Source: Clostridiales bacterium (GTDB taxonomy: Bacteria; Bacillota; Clostridia; Oscillospirales; Oscillospiraceae). Taken from it: a stretch of 7,304 nt of DNA. Location: assembly GCA_017577345.1 (NCBI GenBank), contig PITX01000063.1, positions 1 to 7,304 of the forward strand, given 5' to 3'. The notes under the pieces are model-generated. The model was not told the DNA's origin and did not search any database. It worked only from the letters and a program-made list of their open reading frames with translations. The stretch's first letter is position 1. Each line of letters begins with the position of its first letter. Below are positions 1-5,213 of the stretch, piece after piece. A program made the translations under genes and the position numbers.

Positions 1-3000
1 GTATGTGTAATCCGTGGTGTCCAGCAACGGCAGTGTTACGGTCGTTGTTGCAGAACAGCGGGCGCAGGTTCCGGTCAGAACACCGCTTGAAGAGGTCGTC
101 GGAGAAGTTGTCACCTTGTAGGTGTAGCTATGACCGAGGGCATTGACATAGGTGTCCTTGTAGCTGTCACCGCAAGCGCAGGTATGGGTCGTATAGCCCT
201 TCTCCGTGCACGTCGGTGCGGTTACTGTCTCCGTATAGCTATGCTCATGTGTTTCGGGCTTCCAGGTTGCCGTCGGATAGCCGTTCCATGTCGGTGTTGT
301 CCAGCCGGTTTTCCCTTCGATGAAATAGAGCGTTAATCCGGGAATAGCGATATACTCTACTTTCAATTCGTTCCAAAGCACAAACACATATACATCAAGT
401 TCCGGTGCATCTCCGCAGAAATAAACGCTCGTCAGACTGCTGCAGCCCCAGAACGCATAATCGCCGATGCTCGTCACGCTGTCCGGAATCGTCACGCTCG
501 TCAGGCTGCTGCAGCCGGAGAACGCATCATAGCCGATGCTCGTCACGCTGTCCGGAATCGTCACGCTTGTCAGACTGCTGCAGCCGGAGAACACATAATA
601 GCCGATGCTCGTCACGCTGTCCGGAATCGTCACGCTCGTCAGGCTGCTGCAGCCGTCGAACGCCCAATAGCCGATGCTCGTCACGCTGTCCGGAATCGTC
701 ACACTCGTCAGGCTGCTGCAGTACTCGAACGCACAATCGCCGATGCTCGTCACGCTGTCCGGAATCGTCACGCTCGTCAGACTGCTGCAGCCGGAGAACG
801 CACCTTCGCCGATGCTCGTCACGCTGTCCGGAATCGTATAGCTGCCGGAATAGCTGCCCGGGCAACAAATCAGCACTGTTTTGTTCTTATTAAATAAAAC
901 GCCGTATGCATCACTGCTGTAGGAGGGATTCTCCACAGCTACCGTCATGCTCGTCAGACTGCTGCAGCCGGAGAACGCACCTTCGCCGATGCTCGTCACG
1001 CTGTCCGGAATCGTCACGCTTGTCAGACTGCTGCAATTTTGGAACGCATATTCGCCGATGCTCGTCACGCTGTCCGGAATCGTGATGCTTGTCAGCCCGG
1101 TGCAGTCGGCGAACGCCCAATAGCCGATGCTCGTCACGCTGTCTCCAATCGTCACACTCGTCAGACTGCTGCAGACAGAGAACGCACAATCGCCGATGCT
1201 CGTCACGCTGTCCGGAATCGTCACGCTCGTCAGACTGCTGCACCACCTGAACGCATCATCGCCGATGCTCGTCACGCTGTCCGGAATCGTCACGCTCGTC
1301 AGGCTGCTGCAGCCGGAGAACGCACCTTCGCCGATGCTCGTCACGCTGTCCGGAATCGTGATGCTTGTCAGACTGCTGCAGCAGTTGAACGCATAATCGC
1401 CGATGCCCGTCACGCTGTCCGGAATCGTCACACTCGTCAGACTGCTGCAGCCGTAGAACGCACAATCGCCGATGCTCGTCACGCTGTCCGGAATCGTCAC
1501 GCTCGTCAGACTGCTGCAGCCCCGGAACGCATATCCGCCGATGCTCGTCACACCGTCTTTTATCTCGACGGTATTGATTGCATTGCTAACCGATCTCCAC
1601 GGTGTTATAATCCGATACACACCGAACTCAGAATCATATCCGTATTCATAATTATCCATGGAGCCGCAGCCCAGAATCATCAGTTTCCCGGTCTCTGCTT
1701 CAAACATCCATTGTGCTTTTCTTCCGCAGCTGCCGCCGCGAATGCCGCAAGCTGTGCATACGCCCTCTTCAAACGTATGTGCAGCAGGAAGCACCTCTGT
1801 ATACGTTGCGTTACAGATTGTACATCTGTAGCTTGCTTCGCCGGCCTGTGTGCAGGTAGGTAATGTCTGACCGACAAGCTCCGACACATGATGACCGTTT
1901 GCACAGTCACAGATCGCTTCAAATGTATATCCGGTTTCTTCTGCATAGTCCTGTGCACTTGATCTTTCATATCCATGCACGACCGTCGTTCCCGGAACGC
2001 CTAAAGCCTCATGATTTCCGATTTCGCATTCCGGATTCAGTACCGTAATGCTGTTCAGTCCGCTGCATTCGGAGAACGCACCTGCTCCAATTTTGTTTAC
2101 GGATGCAGGTATGGTAACCTCCGCCAAGCCTTCGCAGCCACAGAAAGCAGACTCGCCAATCGCTGTGACAGATGCCGGAATCTGAATCTCTGTCAAAGAA
2201 TTACAGAACCAAAATGCACCGTTATCAATCAATTCCAACGTAGTGGGCAGGCTTACGGATGTCAGATTCGAGCAATTCTGAAATACCCAACTGCCGATGC
2301 TCGCTACGCCTTCCCCAACATTGACCGTGCGAATGTCATCTGCACGGAGATCCCAGGGTGCTACATCCATATAATCATACATATAACCTTCGCCGGAAAT
2401 CGTCAGCACACCGTTTGCAGGATCAAATTCCCATGTCACCGCTTCGCCGCAGAAGTTTCCTTCTTCGTAACCACTGCCGCCATATTCCAGATACGACACG
2501 GCAATCGCCGTTTCCGGTCTGCATGCGATTTCATCCGAAACAGCATACGTCCCATCTATGATGTTGGAAAGAAGTCCCTTGTACGCTTCTTCTCCGAAGC
2601 AGTCCGCATTCCACTGCGTGGAGGACGGCAAACAGACGTCGTTCTTCTCCGGTTCCGAAGAAGATACAACACCTAAGCGGCTGTAATGTCCGCCCAATGC
2701 ACTCCAGTTATCATTCAGAATCAGCTCTTGCAGTGCGTTATGAATTGTTGCAGACAGATTCTTTACTGCCGACGTCACCGTAATGCCATCACCATATACA
2801 TCGATTGCCGCACTCTGATCCACGTCTACACCAATGACCTTTCCGCCCTTGGCAGCAGCTGCCGCTCCGACAGACTCATAGATTCCACCACCGCATGCGA
2901 ACACGACCTGCGTTCCTGTTTCATACCAGTTTTCGATATACTCTGTCAATGCTTCATCGGCGAAGAACTGTCCGGAATATGTGAAATTGACTGATACTTC

Positions 3001-3660
3001 CCCTGCGCGACCTAATTCTGCCGCCGCGGTATCGGCACCCTGCAAAAAGCCGTAGCCGTAACGCATAACCGCAGGTATTTCAATTCCCCCCAAAAAGCCA
3101 AGACGCGTATATCCAAGAGAAACAGCTGCGTAGCCTGCCATAAAGCCGGCAAGCTCCTCACGGTAGTTTACTGCATATACATTTTCCGGCAAAACATACG
3201 CCGTTTCGTCATAATTGACAAAGTCCGCTTCAGTAGTATCAAGTGAAATGAATTTCACATCCGGATGAAGCGGAGCCTCTTGACGAATTGCTGATGCAAG
3301 CGCAAATCCAGGAAGAATCAGAACATTATATCCGTCTGATATTGCCTGCTCTATCGCAATGATATAATCATCCGTAGAGGCATCAGCCGGCTGATAATAG
3401 GTAAAGCCAATTCCGTTTTCTGTACAGAACTTTGACATTCCCTCATAGCACGCCTGATTAAATGCTTCATCTGTTATTTCGCCGTAATCGGTAACCAGCG
3501 CGACACGCCAGGTTGATTCCGGCGTCTCTTTCTTTGCTGATGCCGCAACGATAGCATCTGTTTCGTCTTCCTGCGCAAATGCCGACATAATCGCCGTACC
3601 CGGAAGCAAGGAGATCAGCAATGCCAATGCAAGAAATAGTGCTGTGATTCGCCGTTTCAT
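1..3660 (-). CDS. Secreted BMP-type nucleoside-binding domain fused to BspA-like leucine-rich repeats (3' end outside window)
   Basis: The frame is open for 1220 codons from the ATG at 3660 to the left edge, so the C-terminus is missing. Residues 1-30 are a signal peptide (KRR, hydrophobic core, likely cleavage after SAFA) with no lipobox Cys. Residues about 52-377 match the BMP/PnrA/TmpC family of nucleoside-binding ABC substrate proteins: VTDYG...TDEAFNQ (56-69), FACGGG (254-259), GVDVDQ (277-282) and TSAVKN (296-301). Then follow CGEAVTW...GVLTISGEG (404-425), a short LRR block (449-541), a Cys-rich linker with CxC and CxxC pairs (584-638), a second CG...W...G module (644-690), and two regular LRR arrays (701-904 and 942-1079). 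These are separated by an island (905-941) reading NPSYSS...GVLFNKNKTVLI, typical of BspA proteins. After 1080 come 'FCGDAPE' and further CxC/CxxC modules. Family knowledge suggests surface binding or adhesion; nucleoside sensing or capture is inference. No permease or ATPase gene is nearby. The start is chosen for the G-rich ribosome-binding site 7 bases upstream. Confidence 0.9.
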   Translation of the reverse strand, partial: MKRRITALFLALALLISLLPGTAIMSAFAQEDETDAIVAASAKKETPESTWRVALVTDYGEITDEAFNQACYEGMSKFCTENGIGFTYYQPADASTDDYIIAIEQAISDGYNVLILPGFALASAIRQEAPLHPDVKFISLDTTEADFVNYDETAYVLPENVYAVNYREELAGFMAGYAAVSLGYTRLGFLGGIEIPAVMRYGYGFLQGADTAAAELGRAGEVSVNFTYSGQFFADEALTEYIENWYETGTQVVFACGGGIYESVGAAAAAKGGKVIGVDVDQSAAIDVYGDGITVTSAVKNLSATIHNALQELILNDNWSALGGHYSRLGVVSSSEPEKNDVCLPSSTQWNADCFGEEAYKGLLSNIIDGTYAVSDEIACRPETAIAVSYLEYGGSGYEEGNFCGEAVTWEFDPANGVLTISGEGYMYDYMDVAPWDLRADDIRTVNVGEGVASIGSWVFQNCSNLTSVSLPTTLELIDNGAFWFCNSLTEIQIPASVTAIGESAFCGCEGLAEVTIPASVNKIGAGAFSECSGLNSITVLNPECEIGNHEALGVPGTTVVHGYERSSAQDYAEETGYTFEAICDCANGHHVSELVGQTLPTCTQAGEASYRCTICNATYTEVLPAAHTFEEGVCTACGIRGGSCGRKAQWMFEAETGKLMILGCGSMDNYEYGYDSEFGVYRIITPWRSVSNAINTVEIKDGVTSIGGYAFRGCSSLTSVTIPDSVTSIGDCAFYGCSSLTSVTIPDSVTGIGDYAFNCCSSLTSITIPDSVTSIGEGAFSGCSSLTSVTIPDSVTSIGDDAFRWCSSLTSVTIPDSVTSIGDCAFSVCSSLTSVTIGDSVTSIGYWAFADCTGLTSITIPDSVTSIGEYAFQNCSSLTSVTIPDSVTSIGEGAFSGCSSLTSMTVAVENPSYSSDAYGVLFNKNKTVLICCPGSYSGSYTIPDSVTSIGEGAFSGCSSLTSVTIPDSVTSIGDCAFEYCSSLTSVTIPDSVTSIGYWAFDGCSSLTSVTIPDSVTSIGYYVFSGCSSLTSVTIPDSVTSIGYDAFSGCSSLTSVTIPDSVTSIGDYAFWGCSSLTSVYFCGDAPELDVYVFVLWNELKVEYIAIPGLTLYFIEGKTGWTTPTWNGYPTATWKPETHEHSYTETVTAPTCTEKGYTTHTCACGDSYKDTYVNALGHSYTYKVTTSPTTSSSGVLTGTCARCSATTTVTLPLLDTTDYTY
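421..837 (-). repeat. Near-identical 69-bp LRR array, six units
   Basis: Six further units of the same 23-residue repeat, with the landmark at 466, 535, 604, 673, 742 and 811, again exactly 69 bp apart. This array is separated from the nine-unit array by a 37-residue island (about 838-948). It ends with 'SLTSVYFCGDAPE' and 'LYFIEGKTGW', the standard C-terminal closure of BspA-like LRR domains. Confidence 0.95.
949..1557 (-). repeat. Near-identical 69-bp LRR array, nine units
   Basis: Nine units of 23 codons follow in perfect 69-bp register; the landmark 'gatgctcgtcac' (or a one- or two-base variant) begins at 988, 1057, 1126, 1195, 1264, 1333, 1402, 1471 and 1540. The encoded unit is SLTSVTIPDSVTSIG, two variable residues, AF, two variable residues, then CS. 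There are no indels. Nucleotide identity outside the variable codons is very high, which points to recent expansion or gene conversion. The period is a multiple of three, which also keeps the other frames open; the antisense frames there are shadows. Confidence 0.95.
2041..2316 (-). repeat. Short degenerate BspA-type LRR block within the BMP-LRR gene
   Basis: Residues 449-541 hold about four diverged LRR_5-type units, recognised by SIGSWVF, LIDNGAF, AIGESAF and KIGAGAF, each followed by a Cys-containing turn and an L..(V/I).(L/I)P strand. Unlike the downstream arrays these units differ from one another at most positions, so they look older. The block ends with NPECEIG...VVHGYERSSAQDYAEETG, the usual cap of such repeats. 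The downstream module at residues 644-712 repeats the same lead-in (CG, W, G.L.I.G.G.M, PW, GV.SIG..AF), so the gene seems to contain a duplicated 'lead-in plus LRR' module. Confidence 0.8.
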
Positions 3661-3673
3661 GTTTTTTCCCCCC
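3661..3673 (-). promoter_or_regulatory. Ribosome-binding site of the BMP-LRR gene (G6-A6 run)
   Basis: On the minus strand a run of six G is followed by six A, one C, and the ATG at 3660. The G-run sits at Shine-Dalgarno distance and supports this start. An in-frame ATG lies five codons upstream (3675) but has only U/A-rich sequence before it and is unlikely to be used. Confidence 0.6.
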
Positions 3674-3680
3674 ATATAAT

Positions 3681-3707
3681 AAAAAGTGCGCAGTCGAAGC
3701 CGCGCAC
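3681..3707 (-). terminator. Intrinsic terminator in the 5' leader of the BMP-LRR gene (candidate attenuator)
   Basis: Read on the minus strand, arm GTGCGCGG (3707-3700) pairs with CTGCGCAC (3693-3686): 8 bp including one G-U, with loop CTTCGA. TTTTT and an AT-rich stretch follow directly. It lies 20 bases before the coding start, so termination here would stop transcription before the gene. On the plus strand no T-run follows the hairpin, so it is oriented for the minus strand. Confidence 0.75.
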
Positions 3708-3730
3708 CGAAAAATGCACTGCTCCGATTG

Positions 3731-3843
3731 CTGCGACACAACTTCCAAGCCATACGAACAAGTATGCGGAAATGAGCGTGTATTTTTACCGAAAGGTATA
3801 AAAATACACACTTGTCATATAGCTTGTATTAAGTTGTGTGGCA
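3731..3843 (-). ncRNA. Structured leader RNA, candidate riboswitch aptamer (class not recognised)
   Basis: Minus-strand folding by eye gives a three-way junction. P1: ACACAACTT (3839-3831) pairs with AAGTTGTGT (3744-3736), 9 bp, extended outward past one C-C mismatch by TGC/GCA and inward past an internal loop by AAGC (3825-3822) with GCTT (3750-3747). P2: a long hairpin, arms GTGTATTTTTA (3809-3799) and TAAAAATACAC (3788-3778), possibly extended by ATGA/TCAT. P3: CATAC (3766-3762) with GTATG (3755-3751), adjacent to the inner part of P1. The P1 3' strand GTGTCGCAG (3739-3731) can instead pair with the terminator arm CTGCGCAC with one bulged base. I looked for purine, TPP, SAM, c-di-GMP, THF, preQ1, glycine and T-box signatures and saw none. 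The plus strand would fold similarly, but gene orientation and the T-tract favour minus. Confidence 0.55.
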
Positions 3844-3848
3844 TGAAT

Positions 3849-3877
3849 AGCTTACCACAGTTTTTGCGCTTATGCAA
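3849..3877 (-). promoter_or_regulatory. Candidate promoter of the leader and BMP-LRR gene
   Basis: On the minus strand TTGCAT (3877-3872), a 17-base spacer and TAAGCT (3854-3849) form a weak sigma-A-like promoter with an extended -10 (TGG just before the hexamer). Each hexamer matches only 3 of 6 consensus bases. The expected start near 3842 coincides with the first paired base of the leader's closing stem, which is the main support. Confidence 0.4.
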
Positions 3878-3888
3878 GGCATTATTTT

Positions 3889-3926
3889 TCAGTTTTTCCT
3901 AATCTTCTCAGTTTTTCCTAATCTCT
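3889..3926. repeat. 19-bp tandem direct repeat in the divergent intergenic region
   Basis: Two copies, 3889-3907 and 3908-3926; the first 17 bases (tcagtttttcctaatct) are identical. They lie just upstream of the -35 of the candidate BMP-LRR promoter and about 65 bp upstream of the ychF-like promoter. They could be a two-site operator for a DNA-binding regulator; I do not recognise the motif. Confidence 0.6.
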
Positions 3927-3945
3927 CCGTCTTTTATTCCGATAA

Positions 3946-3983
3946 GTTTTTTCCCGATTTACAAAAAGATTGTTTTTTCCCGA
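3946..3983 (+). repeat. Direct repeat gttttttcccga, two copies upstream of the YchF gene
   Basis: Identical 12-mers at 3946-3957 and 3972-3983, 26 bp apart. The second overlaps the -35/spacer region of the YchF-family gene's promoter. A shorter related element (ATTTCCCG, twice) occurs in the spoIIE promoter region. Possible regulator sites, but T-rich composition makes chance similarity likely. Confidence 0.4.
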
Positions 3984-3997
3984 CAGTGTGCTATAAT
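3970..3997 (+). promoter_or_regulatory. Promoter of the YchF-family gene (extended -10)
   Basis: A perfect TATAAT at 3992-3997 is preceded by TGC, giving an extended -10 (TGCTATAAT). A weak -35, TTGTTT, lies at 3970-3975 with a 16-base spacer; an extended -10 tolerates a poor -35. Transcription would begin near 4004, leaving a leader of under 30 bases before the ATG at 4032. Confidence 0.75.
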
Positions 3998-4014
3998 ATT
4001 TTCCAGATAACAAA

Positions 4015-4020
4015 AAGGAG
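4015..4020 (+). promoter_or_regulatory. Ribosome-binding site of the YchF-family gene
   Basis: AAGGAG ends 11 bases before the ATG at 4032. It decides the start, which also yields the expected family N-terminus (MKLGIVGLPNVGK). Confidence 0.8.
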
Positions 4021-4031
4021 AGTTCGCAACT

Positions 4032-5105
4032 ATGAAATTAGGTATCGTCGGTCTGCCGAATGTCGGCAAGACTACTCTGTTCAACGCTCTCACCGGCTCT
4101 AAGGCGGAAACCAGCAGCTACGGCAGCACCTCCGCCAAGGCGAACATCGGTCAGGCAAAGGTCCCCGATGAACGGCTTGACTGGCTTGCCGAATTATATC
4201 AGCCCAAGAAATATTCCCCCGCCACGATTGATTTCGTCGATGTTGCAGGTGTCAGCAAGGGCGGCAAATCCAATGCCATCTTGCAGAACATCCGTCAGAC
4301 CGACGCGCTGGTGCATGTTGTGCGCTGCTTCGATAATGATCTTTTGTTTACCGAGCCTGCCGATGCACGCGGCGATGCGGAATCGCTGGATCTGGAGCTG
4401 ATCCTGTCCGATATGGAGGTCGTGGAACGCCGTTTGGACAAGGCGAACAAAAATCTCAAGGGCGGCGACAAAAAGTACAAGCGCGAGGCGGAAATGTGTC
4501 AGGCACTTCTGGCGCATCTGTCCGACGGCAAGCCTGCCCGCACCTTTGAGTTCACTGAAGAGGACAAGGACATTCTGCAGGACGGCGGTCTTCTTACGGT
4601 CAAGCCGATCATCTACGCCGCAAACATGGATGAAGACGGCATGGTGGATTATCGCAGCAATGCACAGTTTAACGCACTGTCCGAGCTTGCCGCCGAGCAG
4701 GGTGCCGCAGTTCTTCCCGTTGCCGCAAAGTTTGAGGAGGATATTCTCGACTTGGACGACGAGGAAGCCGCCATGTTCATGGAGGATCTCGGTCTGACCG
4801 AGCGCGGTCTTGACCGTCTGATCAAAACCTCCTATGAGCTGCTGGGTTATATCTCCTTCCTGACGGCAGGTCCCGATGATGTACATGCGTGGACGATCGT
4901 GCGCGGCAGTAAGGCACCGAAGGCCGCAGGCAAGATCCATACCGACATCGAGCGCGGCTTTATCCGCGCCGAGGTCATCGCCTTTGAAGACCTGAAAGCC
5001 TGCGGAACAATGGCTGCCGCCAAGTCCAAGGGACTGGTTCGCAGTGAGGGCAAAGAGTATATCATGAAAGACGGCGACATCGTCAATTTCCTGTTCAATG
5101 TCTGA
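4032..5105 (+). CDS. ychF: YchF/OLA1-family P-loop NTPase with TGS-like (DUF933) domain, divergent type
   Basis: Complete protein of 357 residues; E. coli YchF has 363. Obg-type NTPases of this family bind ribosomes and favour ATP over GTP; in E. coli YchF is linked to oxidative stress. Seen here: P-loop GLPNVGKT (7-14), G3 DVAG (70-73), G4-equivalent NMDE (198-201, the NxxE form that marks YchF rather than NKxD), a G5-like LPVAAK (228-233), a charged coiled-coil segment (about 128-180), and a C-terminal TGS-like domain (about 270-357) with AWTI, GKIHTDIERGFIRAEVI and the ending VNFLFNV, almost as in E. coli. Odd points: the conserved NFPFCTIEPN-like segment is replaced by SSYGSTSAKANIG; the switch II stretch after DVAG is shortened to VSKGGKS; and the position of E. 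coli His114 appears to hold no His. It may therefore be the second, DUF933-annotated paralogue known in some Firmicutes rather than the housekeeping YchF. Monocistronic: own promoter, terminator directly downstream. Confidence 0.93.
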   Translation: MKLGIVGLPNVGKTTLFNALTGSKAETSSYGSTSAKANIGQAKVPDERLDWLAELYQPKKYSPATIDFVDVAGVSKGGKSNAILQNIRQTDALVHVVRCFDNDLLFTEPADARGDAESLDLELILSDMEVVERRLDKANKNLKGGDKKYKREAEMCQALLAHLSDGKPARTFEFTEEDKDILQDGGLLTVKPIIYAANMDEDGMVDYRSNAQFNALSELAAEQGAAVLPVAAKFEEDILDLDDEEAAMFMEDLGLTERGLDRLIKTSYELLGYISFLTAGPDDVHAWTIVRGSKAPKAAGKIHTDIERGFIRAEVIAFEDLKACGTMAAAKSKGLVRSEGKEYIMKDGDIVNFLFNV

Positions 5106-5118
5106 TAACAAGAAAAAC

Positions 5119-5151
5119 CGGGGCAGTTTTTGCAAACTGCCCCGATTTTTT
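5119..5151. terminator. Bidirectional intrinsic terminator between convergent genes
   Basis: Arms cggggcagttt (5119-5129) and aaactgccccg (5134-5144) form an 11-bp perfect stem with loop ttgc. A T-run follows on the plus strand (from 5146) and an A-run precedes it (5112-5117), giving a T-run on the minus strand. It starts 13 bases after the stop codon of the YchF-family gene and can also end transcripts of the convergent spoIIE. Confidence 0.92.
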
Positions 5152-5170
5152 GGGAAATAATATTTCCCAA
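5150..5170. repeat. Perfect 21-bp palindrome beside the terminator
   Basis: Arms ttgggaaata (5150-5159) and tatttcccaa (5161-5170) flank a single central A. It abuts the T-tract of the terminator. It may be a back-up hairpin for minus-strand transcripts or a protein-binding site; the single-base centre means an RNA hairpin would lose several inner pairs. Confidence 0.6.
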
Positions 5171-5179
5171 ATCTTGTAT

Positions 5180-5188
5180 TTCGACAAA
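5180..5188 (-). promoter_or_regulatory. Consensus-like Spo0A box in the convergent intergenic region
   Basis: The minus strand reads TTTGTCGAA, containing the exact 0A-box core TGTCGAA. It sits 26-34 bases beyond the spoIIE stop codon and is not near any visible promoter, so it may be a chance match. Confidence 0.25.
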
Positions 5189-5213
5189 TTTTACGCACAA
5201 GATGTGGTATTTT

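Noticed and set aside
421..1557. Regular repeats resembling a CRISPR array
   Set aside because: The repeats are contiguous coding units of 69 bp without unique spacers and translate to a known LRR family.
405..1863. Long plus-strand frames over the LRR arrays (405-893, 1039-1863, 1127-1396) with repetitive proteins
   Set aside because: They are antisense shadows. The 69-bp period is a multiple of three, so all frames stay open; the minus-strand frame continues through the whole gene and gives clear BspA-type LRRs.
527..1976. Separate short minus-strand frames (527-868, 911-1246, 1256-1465, 1680-1976)
   Set aside because: They are in a different frame from the 1220-codon gene and have no ribosome-binding site or recognisable domain.
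3467..3811. 114-codon minus-strand frame across the leader and the start of the BMP-LRR gene
   Set aside because: It is out of frame with the gene, covers the structured leader, and resembles no protein; a shadow.
3731..3843. Hammerhead or other small ribozyme, or a plus-strand structured RNA, in the three-way junction
   Set aside because: The CUGAUGA and GAAA core pair is not present in the right places on either strand. The plus-strand P2 has a GAAA loop, which is notable, but no plus-strand terminator or nearby gene start follows, so I favour the minus strand without excluding the other.
4194..5198. 334-codon frame antisense to the YchF-family gene
   Set aside because: It is the mirror of a strongly supported gene and its product has no domain; such antisense frames are common in this codon usage.
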